From contig JASHPJ010000014.1 in the NCBI GenBank assembly GCA_030038195.1, forward strand, positions 1 through 55,933: DNA of 55,933 nt, given 5' to 3'. A model generated the notes under the pieces. It made no database searches. It was not told the origin of the DNA and saw only the letters and a program-made list of their open reading frames with translations. This DNA comes from Acidobacteriaceae bacterium (GTDB lineage: Bacteria; Acidobacteriota; Terriglobia; Terriglobales; Acidobacteriaceae). A program made the position numbers and the translations under genes. Position 1 is the first letter of the stretch. Each line of letters starts with the position of its first letter. Below, piece by piece: positions 26,290 through 33,394 of the stretch.

Positions 26290-27549
26290 ATGTTGACGCT
26301 GTACCGACGCCATCTTAAGCGTTGCTCGAAGGGCGATGACCGCTACTGGAAACGCTGCTCCTGCCCGATGTGGGTAGAGGGTACGGTCAACGGCTCTTAT
26401 ATCCGGCGCAGCCTTCAGACCGCGAGTTGGGAACGAGCACAGGGACTCGCTCAAGAGATCGAATCCGCCGATGACCCCAAAGCCCCTCCACCGAAGAAAG
26501 AGGAGCCGGTCACACTGGAAAAAGCCGTCAAGGAATATCTTGCCGATGCAAAGGCTCGCGACCTGGCCGAATCAACGCTCAGTAAGCTGACGACCATTTT
26601 TGAGAAGCAGTTTCTCACCTGGGCGAAGGCCGAGGGCTATACCCTACTGCGCGAAATGGACCTGCGTGCTGTTCAGTCATTCCGTACCACCTGGAAAGAC
26701 GGCGGGCTTGCAAAGAAGAAAAAGCAGGAACGCATGACGGGCTTTTTCTGGTTCTGTATCCGGGCCGGATGGATCGCCACCACCCCTACCCTCAATCTCA
26801 AGCGAATCACCGTCCGTCAGAAGCCGACAGATTACTTCCCACGCGAAGAATACGCACGGATTATCGAAGCGACCTACCAGCTCGATGAGGGGATGGAACG
26901 GGCCTACGACATTGAGAAACGCGGCCAGCGTCTGCGGGCTTTGGTGGGTCTGCTGCGTTGGAGCGGCCTGCGAATCCGCGATGCCGTTACGCTTGAAAAA
27001 GTAAGGCTGCTGGACAACGACGACCTCTTTCTCTATCAGGCGAAAACCGGCGTACCCGTGTACGTTCCACTCCCTCACAGTGTTGCGGAGGATCTTCGCA
27101 ACATACCGCCTGGGCCGAAACCGAATCCTCGTTACTTCTTCTGGAGCGGCAACGGAGAGCCGAAATCTGCCGTGGCAGATTGGCAGCGCAGCCTGCGAAG
27201 GCTGTTTGAAGTTGCAGCATTGAAGAGTGGAGATGGGACGCTGAAACGCTGTTTCCCGCATATGTTCCGCGATACGTTTGCCGTCGAGAATCTACTGGCC
27301 GGAGTCCACATCGACCAAGTTTCTCTTTTGCTAGGCCACAAGAGCGTGAAGATCACGGAAAAACATTATGCGCCTTTCGTGAAGGCAAGGCAGGAGCAAC
27401 TAACTGCGAGCGTTCGCAAGGCTTGGGGAGACTTGGCCCCGAAGCTGGAAACGCCGGAACCAGACGAACCGGCGGCAGAGAATCATCCGGTGCAGTCAGC
27501 TGGCCCGACGCTGGTGTACTCGAATCAGCACGCTCTCAGGAATGCGTAG
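26290..27549 (+). CDS. int: Tyrosine recombinase (integrase) of an integrative element
   Basis: An N-terminal Arm-like region contains a zinc-finger-like RHLKRCSKGDDRYWKRCSCPMWVEG, followed by a SAM-like core-binding domain (about 70-170) and a C-terminal catalytic domain. In the latter ALVGLLRWSGLRIRDAVTLE carries the first Arg, FPHMFRDTFAVENLLAG has H-x-x-R, LLGHKSVKITEKHYAPF has the His and the nucleophile Tyr. All expected catalytic residues are present. It lies immediately downstream of ssrA, which fits integration and excision at the tmRNA 3' end. Its last 54 bases overlap the oppositely oriented excisionase-like gene. Confidence 0.95.
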   Translation: MLTLYRRHLKRCSKGDDRYWKRCSCPMWVEGTVNGSYIRRSLQTASWERAQGLAQEIESADDPKAPPPKKEEPVTLEKAVKEYLADAKARDLAESTLSKLTTIFEKQFLTWAKAEGYTLLREMDLRAVQSFRTTWKDGGLAKKKKQERMTGFFWFCIRAGWIATTPTLNLKRITVRQKPTDYFPREEYARIIEATYQLDEGMERAYDIEKRGQRLRALVGLLRWSGLRIRDAVTLEKVRLLDNDDLFLYQAKTGVPVYVPLPHSVAEDLRNIPPGPKPNPRYFFWSGNGEPKSAVADWQRSLRRLFEVAALKSGDGTLKRCFPHMFRDTFAVENLLAGVHIDQVSLLLGHKSVKITEKHYAPFVKARQEQLTASVRKAWGDLAPKLETPEPDEPAAENHPVQSAGPTLVYSNQHALRNA

Positions 27550-27750
27550 GTTGCAATACCCGCGCTTCCTGAGAGTTTCGGGCGTGCCCCATCTGAGCAC
27601 GCCGCTTTCTTCCGCAAAGAGCCTCCGGACGGACTTCTCGCTCATCCCCCAAAGCTCCGCGACTTCCGGCACCGTGTAATGACGCTCCAATGCGATGGAT
27701 TGCAGCGTTTCCCGCTGTGGCGGCTTTCTCTCGAATCCATTCAGTCCCAT
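27496..27750 (-). CDS. Excisionase-like helix-turn-helix protein (84 aa)
   Basis: The core HYTVPEVAELWGMSEKSVRRLFAEESGVLRWG, then NLRIPESVLIRVHQRR matches the winged MerR-like helix-turn-helix of excisionases and phage DNA-binding helpers: helix YTVPEVAELW, turn, recognition helix KSVRRLF, and the R-I-P-x-S-V-L wing. Recombination directionality factors of such elements look like this. It is convergent with and overlaps the 3' end of the integrase gene, which would let transcription of one interfere with the other. Confidence 0.8.
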   Translation of the reverse strand: MGLNGFERKPPQRETLQSIALERHYTVPEVAELWGMSEKSVRRLFAEESGVLRWGTPETLRKRGYCNLRIPESVLIRVHQRRAS

Positions 27751-27842
27751 ACGCCAGAATCCCGGAAGCTATTTCGTTTGGTCTTGCTTATCAGAGAGAG
27801 TCGCGCCTCAAAGCACAATCGTCCAATGAATTTTTGAGCGAA

Positions 27843-27865
27843 CGTCATGCCTGTGAGGCATGACG
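27843..27865. other. Nine-base perfect hairpin upstream of the LysR gene
   Basis: CGTCATGCC at 27843-27851 pairs with 27857-27865 across TGTGA. No T-tract follows on either strand. It lies in the 257-base gap between the divergent excisionase-like and LysR genes and could be an operator or a recombination accessory site. Confidence 0.5.
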
Positions 27866-28007
27866 ACTGGCCGGGAAACACCAGTGGCATCGTGTCAGGA
27901 GATGGTTTTTAGAGGTAAAATGCTTCTCACAATCGGACGTGATCGTACCCGATCTTGAAATACTTGCTGTCCATCCATGAATTTACCCAGGTCTCTGGAG
28001 GATACGC

Positions 28008-28943
28008 ATGGTCTTACCAGATATAAACCTGCTTCAGGCGGCGATTGTACTTGCGGAAGAACTGCATTTCGGACGAGCGGCAGACAGGTTGAACATGAGT
28101 CAACCGACGCTTAGTAAGCAGATTTTCCGCCTGGAACGGTCGGTTGCGCTGCGCCTTTTTGAGCACAATCATCAGGCCGCCGAACTCACACCTGCCGGAC
28201 AGGTTTTTATCGCGGAAGCGCGAGAGGTAGTCTTTCATGCCGAGCGTGCCATCGTCGCCGCGCGAGCAGTGGTTGATGGCCCCACGGAGATTCTGAATGT
28301 GGGCAAGTCTTCCTATACCGACCCCTTCTTTGTTTCGTTGCTCATGTCGATACAGCTCCCCTTGTTTCCTGCCATGAAGATCAAATTGTGGAGCAACTAT
28401 TCCAATGTATTGGCGCAGCAGCTCATCGCCGGAACGCTTGATGTTGCGCTCATTACCGGCGTGCCTGCAAAAAGCAAGTTGAGCACGATGGAGGTTGCTA
28501 CGAATCCTTATTACGTTGCGATGCGAACGGGAGATGAACTCGCAATGTACAAAGAGGTTCACTTGAATCAGATGCAGAGCCGACTTTGGGTGCTTCTAGG
28601 CCCGCACATCAACGCTTATCTCTACGACCGAATTCAAGCCGTCACCTCGGAGAAAGAAATATATCCTTCGGACATCTACCATTTCACAAGCATCGAAGAG
28701 GCGTCCGCATTGGTGCGGGAACATGACGGCCTGGGACTTCTTCCGAGGACCGCTGCATGGCGGATTGCACGCGATGGCATTACAATTCGCCCTCTCGCAG
28801 AAGATCGGCTACGCCTCGTGACGAGCCTTGCCGTTCGTGGCGATAGCAAATCGCGGCTTGTGACCGAATTTGTCAAAGCTGCCGGCAGGAAGTTGAGTGA
28901 AGCTGGACAACGCGGACAAAGCAGGCTGCCTTTGACGGGCTGA
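28008..28943 (+). CDS. LysR-family transcriptional regulator
   Basis: The N-terminal winged helix-turn-helix is LLQAAIVLAEELHFGRAADRLNMSQPTLSKQIFRLERSVALRLFEHN, the LysR signature including SQPTLSKQI. A coiled linker leads to a periplasmic-binding-like effector domain. GGAGG lies about six bases upstream of the ATG. LysR regulators usually control a divergent neighbour; here the divergent gene is the excisionase-like gene, and the nearest functional cargo is the hydrolase to the right, so the target is uncertain. Confidence 0.93.
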   Translation: MVLPDINLLQAAIVLAEELHFGRAADRLNMSQPTLSKQIFRLERSVALRLFEHNHQAAELTPAGQVFIAEAREVVFHAERAIVAARAVVDGPTEILNVGKSSYTDPFFVSLLMSIQLPLFPAMKIKLWSNYSNVLAQQLIAGTLDVALITGVPAKSKLSTMEVATNPYYVAMRTGDELAMYKEVHLNQMQSRLWVLLGPHINAYLYDRIQAVTSEKEIYPSDIYHFTSIEEASALVREHDGLGLLPRTAAWRIARDGITIRPLAEDRLRLVTSLAVRGDSKSRLVTEFVKAAGRKLSEAGQRGQSRLPLTG

Positions 28944-28944
28944 T

Positions 28945-29154
28945 TTAACCTGTCTCACGAGCATCCTTCTCAAGTAGATCGACCGCCCGTATCTCAATAT
29001 TGAGCGGGCTTTCAATGCCACACTTCAGGCAGGGATATATGCCGGTTGTTTGCGGTCGATCTCCAAAGTCTTCTCTGCGAAATGCACTTCCGCAGTGACG
29101 GCAGACGTGAACGTGGGTATACGGGTCGGCAGGGTTTCCAAGTTCAGTAGACAA
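28945..29154 (-). CDS. Small zinc-ribbon protein (69 aa)
   Basis: Four Cys in two C-x-x-C knuckles (HVHVCRHCGSAFRREDFG and IYPCLKCGIES) make a zinc ribbon. The rest has no catalytic motif. The start is TTG at 29154 without a good ribosome site, so the N-terminus is uncertain. It is convergent with the LysR gene and lies next to the hydrolase gene. A role as a small nucleic-acid-binding or redox-related accessory is only a guess. Confidence 0.6.
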   Translation of the reverse strand: MSTELGNPADPYTHVHVCRHCGSAFRREDFGDRPQTTGIYPCLKCGIESPLNIEIRAVDLLEKDARETG

Positions 29155-29222
29155 TGTTTAAGCTCTCGCTTTGCTCAAGATGGTAGAGAAACGGTTCTTC
29201 AAAGAACCTGTCTTTGGCTGGC

Positions 29223-30380
29223 TCAATTCGTACTGAGCCAGTTCATAAACTCCTGGACCTGATCCTTCCAAAGAGCGGGATGGGACATCGTGAAGTGTCC
29301 AACGGAACCAACCGTGATCGGACGGATTGCGAACTTTGCTTGAGGAACCTGCTGAATATCGCGCTCTAGTATTTGCAGGCTGTCGCGGTAAAACTCGTCA
29401 TCGGCGAAGTTGAGCGCATACACCTTGGTCTTGATTCGTCGCAGGCCGGGTTCCGCATTGAAATCTCTGGACGAATCAAACGCATAAATGACATCGTTCG
29501 CATCCTGATCCTGGCCTCTGATTTGGCTCTTAATGCCACGGATGAGGGTTTCAGCGGCTCGTGTGGAGGGCACTTCATGTTGCAAGGCGGGAACTCCGTC
29601 GATCATCATCCGCACGATTGCGAACGCTGTTACCGCGGATGGTGGTTGCTCTTTATAGCTCCCGTTGTTATAGAGCGGATCGGATTTGATGGTATTGATA
29701 ACAATCCTCCTCCATAGCAAATTGCGCCCGCTAATGGGAGCGGGAAAGCACGCTATTGGCATAACTCCGTCCATTGCGTCGGGATATGCCTCCGCCCATT
29801 GCCAGGCATTCATGCACCCCATCGACATTCCGATAACCGCGTGAAGATGTGCGATGCCGAGCGCCTCCGTCACTAATTTGTGTTGCAGATCCACCATGTC
29901 GCCATATCCATAATGGGGAAACGCGGCCCTCAGCCCATCGCTTGGTTTGCTCGACTCGCCATGTCCGATGTCATCTGGAATGACCACGAAGAATCGCGTG
30001 GCATCGAGGGGCGCTCCCGGAGCAAAGAGGGCTTGCTTATATTCGGGTGTTAGCAGCGACTGGCTGCTGGCATCTGTCCAGTGCAGGAGAAGGATGGCGT
30101 TATCAACTCCTCCCCTTGCGTTCTTGTGCGGCTTCCCAAGCGTCGTGTAGTGAATTCGCACGTCCGGCAGCGTTTCGCCGTCACGAAATTTGTAATTTGG
30201 AAAGGAGGCGGTATCTTGATTCTGATTGAGGGTGACCGAAGCCAGGACTGAAGGTGGGCCGTTCTGCCCTATTGCCCGTTGCGAAACGCCGGATACGATC
30301 AGAGTTGCAAGAACAACGAAGTTCCATACCATGCTCTTACGGGTGGAGGACATTCGCACAGGATGTGAAATGAGTGTCAT
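29223..30380 (-). CDS. Exported alpha/beta hydrolase of the homoserine acetyltransferase-like type
   Basis: The ATG at 30380 follows AAGGAAGG by a good spacing and begins a protein with a signal segment (WNFVVLATLIVSGVSQRAIG). The fold motifs are LPDVRIHYTTLG, DNAILLLHW, the nucleophile elbow GMSMGC near residue 183, and GHFTMSHPALW with the His. This is the MetX-like branch of alpha/beta hydrolases, but export and the missing homoserine context suggest an esterase-like role. The upstream MarR operator at 30457-30468 lies 77 bases before the start, so it is probably controlled by that MarR protein. Confidence 0.88.
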   Translation of the reverse strand: MTLISHPVRMSSTRKSMVWNFVVLATLIVSGVSQRAIGQNGPPSVLASVTLNQNQDTASFPNYKFRDGETLPDVRIHYTTLGKPHKNARGGVDNAILLLHWTDASSQSLLTPEYKQALFAPGAPLDATRFFVVIPDDIGHGESSKPSDGLRAAFPHYGYGDMVDLQHKLVTEALGIAHLHAVIGMSMGCMNAWQWAEAYPDAMDGVMPIACFPAPISGRNLLWRRIVINTIKSDPLYNNGSYKEQPPSAVTAFAIVRMMIDGVPALQHEVPSTRAAETLIRGIKSQIRGQDQDANDVIYAFDSSRDFNAEPGLRRIKTKVYALNFADDEFYRDSLQILERDIQQVPQAKFAIRPITVGSVGHFTMSHPALWKDQVQEFMNWLSTN

Positions 30381-30456
30381 ATTCGCCTTCCTTGTTTGGC
30401 CGGATAAATCAGGACGCTGCAAAACCGCTTTCGTATGCGACGACACCACATCTGAT

Positions 30457-30468
30457 GTGTAATTACAC
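30457..30468. promoter_or_regulatory. MarR operator, copy 1 (hydrolase side)
   Basis: Perfect 12-base palindrome GTGTAATTACAC between the MarR gene and the hydrolase gene, identical in core to the copy at 30934. Confidence 0.8.
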
Positions 30469-30501
30469 TGTCGGATGCAGAACTTTCCTCTGTAGGCCGT
30501 C

Positions 30502-30921
30502 TCAGGCCAAAGTGGAAACCTCCCGCAGAGCTTTGCGCAGATTGTTCGCTTTCTGTATTCCGAACAGCCTTTCAACCTCGCCCTGCGCGTTTTGCCAAAG
30601 AGGGAATGCATCCCGCATCTTCTGTTGTCCGCGCTGAGAAACCGTGAGAGCCAGGCTCCGCCCCGTTCCTGCAGGTTCACTTTCTACAAAACCAGCATTC
30701 TGGAGCGGCCTCAGGGCACGCACCAATGTCGTGCGCTCCATCACCATTTGGCTTGCAAGCTCTGCAATGAGTATCCCCGGCTTATGGCGAATCATGGAGA
30801 GAATGGTCAACTGCTGAATGTTGATTCCTGCGGGGGCAAGATGGCGGTCGTAGAGGCGCGACAGGAGACGAGCACCCCCGCGTGCGGCGTGACAATAGCA
30901 AAGCTCGTATGGCGGCTTCAT
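30502..30921 (-). CDS. MarR-family regulator, probably leaderless
   Basis: The winged helix-turn-helix is visible (QLTILSMIRHKPGILIAELASQMVMERTTLVRALRPLQNAGFVESEPAG). The N-terminus has C-Y-C (ELCYCHAARGGARLLSR), where some MarR relatives keep redox-active Cys. There is no ribosome site before the ATG; instead TATCAT sits six bases upstream of it and TTGCTC 17 bases further, so translation may begin at the first nucleotide of the transcript. The palindromic operator lies within the spacer of that promoter. Confidence 0.9.
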   Translation of the reverse strand: MKPPYELCYCHAARGGARLLSRLYDRHLAPAGINIQQLTILSMIRHKPGILIAELASQMVMERTTLVRALRPLQNAGFVESEPAGTGRSLALTVSQRGQQKMRDAFPLWQNAQGEVERLFGIQKANNLRKALREVSTLA

Positions 30922-30927
30922 GCGATA

Positions 30928-30956
30928 ATGATAGTGTAATTACACTGGACGAGCAA
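30928..30956 (-). promoter_or_regulatory. Promoter of the MarR gene, overlapped by its operator
   Basis: On the minus strand TTGCTC (30951-30956) and TATCAT (30928-30933) are 17 bases apart. The -10 element ends six bases before the MarR start codon, which predicts a leaderless mRNA. The spacer contains the palindrome of 30934-30945, so bound MarR would block RNA polymerase. Confidence 0.65.
30934..30945. promoter_or_regulatory. MarR operator, copy 2 (own promoter)
   Basis: GTGTAATTACAC, extended to a perfect 14-base palindrome AGTGTAATTACACT at 30933-30946. It lies inside the MarR promoter and 105 bases upstream of the DUF302 gene on the other side. Confidence 0.85.
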
Positions 30957-31049
30957 TGGATATCGTCGCCAAGGCATTAGCAAGGGGTCATGCCATGTTC
31001 AACAACCCCCAGGTAGAAGAGTAGAGGCGTAATGACCAGGAGGGAAATC

Positions 31050-31652
31050 ATGAGTGTTTTGCGGTCTGTTTCGATGGTTTCCAGCTTTGTTCTTTGCCTC
31101 ATCACGCCAGCCGGACTGCTGGCTCAGAAAGCAACAACCAACGGAGAAGCAACGCATATGAGCATTCAAGAAGTTCATGTCCAACGCGTCCATATCGTCA
31201 CCACCGAGCCATTCGATACGGTAATCGCTCGTATTGATGCACAGATTGGTCATCCAAATGTGGCTGCTTTCTTCAAGGCTCTTTCAGCGGCGCAAGATGA
31301 AGCTGAAATGGAAAAAGTAGTGAATCCGGCAACTCAACCGAATGGCCTTATGGAGTTTGCGCGCTTCGACTTAGGTGAAGTTCTCAGGAAGGAGAATGGA
31401 ACCGACAAGCCGAGGATTGTCCGCGTTCTCGTGGGAAATCCGCTGATAATGAAGGACATGGTCAAGCACGTCGCTGATGCTGGTTCGTATGCGCCCGTGA
31501 CCATTCTCATTGAGGAGCGCCCGGATGGGGTCCATATCTCTTACGACAAGATGGCCTCTTACCTTGCTCCCTACGGAAATAGCGATGCTCTGGATGTGGC
31601 GCAGAAACTCGACGCAAAGATCGAGCGGATTCTGACCGCCGCTGCAAAATGA
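31050..31652 (+). CDS. Exported DUF302 protein (200 aa)
   Basis: GGAGG lies six bases before the ATG at 31050 (the frame opens at 31032 but without a better site). A signal peptide (MVSSFVLCLITPAGLLAQ) precedes a region with VTTEPFDTVIARIDAQIGHPNVAAFF, FARFDLGEVLRKE, RIVRVLVGNPLIMKDMVKHV and APVTILIEERPDGVHISYDKM. This is the DUF302 pattern of unknown function. It is divergent from the MarR gene and may share its operator. Confidence 0.88.
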   Translation: MSVLRSVSMVSSFVLCLITPAGLLAQKATTNGEATHMSIQEVHVQRVHIVTTEPFDTVIARIDAQIGHPNVAAFFKALSAAQDEAEMEKVVNPATQPNGLMEFARFDLGEVLRKENGTDKPRIVRVLVGNPLIMKDMVKHVADAGSYAPVTILIEERPDGVHISYDKMASYLAPYGNSDALDVAQKLDAKIERILTAAAK

Positions 31653-31684
31653 AGTGTCCATCTTGGGGGCATCGCCTGGCGGCC

Positions 31685-32260
31685 TTAGAAACTCGACAAC
31701 AAGAATTCTCGTGTGCTTGAAAGCACTTTTTCTTGCGCGGTTCGGTCAGGGAGCATACGAGCGATCTCAACTGCTCCGATCATCGTTGAAAAAATCACGA
31801 AGAAGTTGCGCTCCTTTTCCTGAGTTCTGCGCCCCGGCATAAAGGGAACCATGCGATTTTTGTATTGCACGAGTTCACCAAAAATCTGCCCCCTCATCGC
31901 TTTGTCAACGCGGGTCATCTCAGGAGCAAGCGCCGGGAGAGGACAGCCCTGTTCGATGTGATGGCAGTATTCCAGGCTCAGATAAGCCTTTACAATCGCT
32001 CTCCACGGCTCCTCAGAGCGTGCCCCTTCAGCCACAGCAGCTAACTTGTCAGCAATTTCCCGAAAAGCCCCCCGGAGCGATTCAATAAGCAGTTCGTCCT
32101 TGCTCTCAAAGTGTTTGTAAAACCCGCCATGTGTTAAGCCGGTGTCGCGCATGACCGCTGCCACCCCGGCCCCGGTCAGCCCCTCGGCGCGTACCCGGCG
32201 GGAAGCGTCGTTCAGGATTTTTTGCCGCACTTCGGCTTTGTGTTCGGGTGGGTAACGCAT
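31685..32260 (-). CDS. TetR-family regulator next to the NmrA-like gene
   Basis: The N-terminal helix-turn-helix is QKILNDASRRVRAEGLTGAGVAAVMRDTGLTHGGFYKHFESKDELL, a TetR signature. The C-terminal part has CHHIEQGCPLPALAPEMTRVDKAMRG, typical of the TetR group with a C-x-x-x-x-x-C-P-x-x-A-L-A-x-E effector helix. It is divergent from the NmrA-like gene and a palindromic operator lies between them, so it most likely represses that gene and itself. Confidence 0.92.
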   Translation of the reverse strand: MRYPPEHKAEVRQKILNDASRRVRAEGLTGAGVAAVMRDTGLTHGGFYKHFESKDELLIESLRGAFREIADKLAAVAEGARSEEPWRAIVKAYLSLEYCHHIEQGCPLPALAPEMTRVDKAMRGQIFGELVQYKNRMVPFMPGRRTQEKERNFFVIFSTMIGAVEIARMLPDRTAQEKVLSSTREFLLSSF

Positions 32261-32310
32261 GTTCTTTCATAGGATGCCGGGAATCATCCCACGATGCAAC
32301 TGAAATAAAA

Positions 32311-32338
32311 ATGTATCCATAGGATGATACATATAATC
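32311..32338. promoter_or_regulatory. TetR operator and -10 box of the NmrA-like gene
   Basis: ATGTATC at 32311-32317 and GATACAT at 32326-32332 form an inverted repeat with an eight-base spacer. A consensus TATAAT follows at 32333-32338 on the plus strand, so a bound repressor would cover the -35 region of the NmrA-like promoter. No consensus -35 is visible, which suits a weak or activated promoter. Confidence 0.75.
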
Positions 32339-32365
32339 TCATACACCTGAAAGGGAGAACTCACC

Positions 32366-33289
32366 ATGTCCGACCCAGTATTGGTTACAGGAGCAGCCGG
32401 TGGTCAGCAAGGGGCGACCGGACGCCGCATCACAACGCATCTGCTCAAGCAAGGCATACCGGTCCGCGCTTTCGTCCGAAAGGTCGATGCTCGGGCCGAT
32501 GAACTTCACGCAGAAGGTGCCGACATTTTTGTAGGAGATCTGCTCAATCCGGCCTCGGTCCATGAGGCATTGAAAGACATCCGACGCGCCTACTTTACCT
32601 ACCCTGTCGCTGACGGGCTGATGGAAGCAGCCACGATCTTCGCGGCAATGGCACGCAGTCACAAACTGGAGCTGGTTGTTAACAACTCGCAGTTTCAAGA
32701 CACGCCGGAAGACTCCTTCTTTCGTGACCTTGTGGGTGCTCCCACCCGTCGTAACCTACAGCACCGTCTGACGGATCGAGTTTTCGATTGGGCGGAGGTT
32801 GGAGCCGTCCACATTCAAGCCCCTCCCTACTACGAGAATGTGCGCGCGCTGGTCAGCCGCACCGTCTCCGAGAAAGATACGGTATTCCTGCCCTGGGGCG
32901 ACGGAGACGCGGCTTTTCCGCTTGCTGGCGGCGAAGATGTTGCCAGAGTTGCCGCAACCCTCCTGGCCGGCACTAGTCTGCCGTCGCAAAAAGTGTACCC
33001 GCTGGTCAGCGAGGCTCTCACGGTACACCAGATAGTCGAGACTCTCAGCAAAGTGCTTGGACGGCCCCTTAAGTATGTACCAATCACCGATGAGCAGTGG
33101 GCCGATGCAGTGAAGGAGCGAATCAATGCCCATGCCGTCGATCATCTCTCCCATCTCTGGCGTTATTTCAGGACACGTGAACACCAGTCACATCCCACGG
33201 ATGTCATTCGTGAGGTCACTGGCCGAAATCCGCAGACATTGGAAGAGTTTTTCCGGGCAAACATCAAATTCTTCAATCCTGCGAATTAG
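32366..33289 (+). CDS. NmrA-like NAD(P)-binding protein
   Basis: The Rossmann start is PVLVTGAAGGQQGATGRRITTHLLKQGIPVRAFVRKVDARADEL with the G-x-x-G-x-x-G region. Further NmrA/atypical SDR features are GADIFVGDLLNPASV, AYFTYPVADGLMEAA and AFPLAGGEDVARVAATLLAG. Members sense or use NAD(P)H or quinones and include NmrA regulators and NAD(P)H:quinone-oxidoreductase-like proteins. AAGGGAG lies eight bases upstream. It is under the adjacent TetR and starts the redox cargo run. Confidence 0.9.
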   Translation: MSDPVLVTGAAGGQQGATGRRITTHLLKQGIPVRAFVRKVDARADELHAEGADIFVGDLLNPASVHEALKDIRRAYFTYPVADGLMEAATIFAAMARSHKLELVVNNSQFQDTPEDSFFRDLVGAPTRRNLQHRLTDRVFDWAEVGAVHIQAPPYYENVRALVSRTVSEKDTVFLPWGDGDAAFPLAGGEDVARVAATLLAGTSLPSQKVYPLVSEALTVHQIVETLSKVLGRPLKYVPITDEQWADAVKERINAHAVDHLSHLWRYFRTREHQSHPTDVIREVTGRNPQTLEEFFRANIKFFNPAN

Positions 33290-33394
33290 TAGTCACCCAA
33301 ATGATGCTGAAGGATGGCGCATCGTCATCCTTCAGCGACGAACCCAAAATGTTTTGATCGGCTAGTTGTGTATGCAGCTAGTCGGAGGCGCAAC

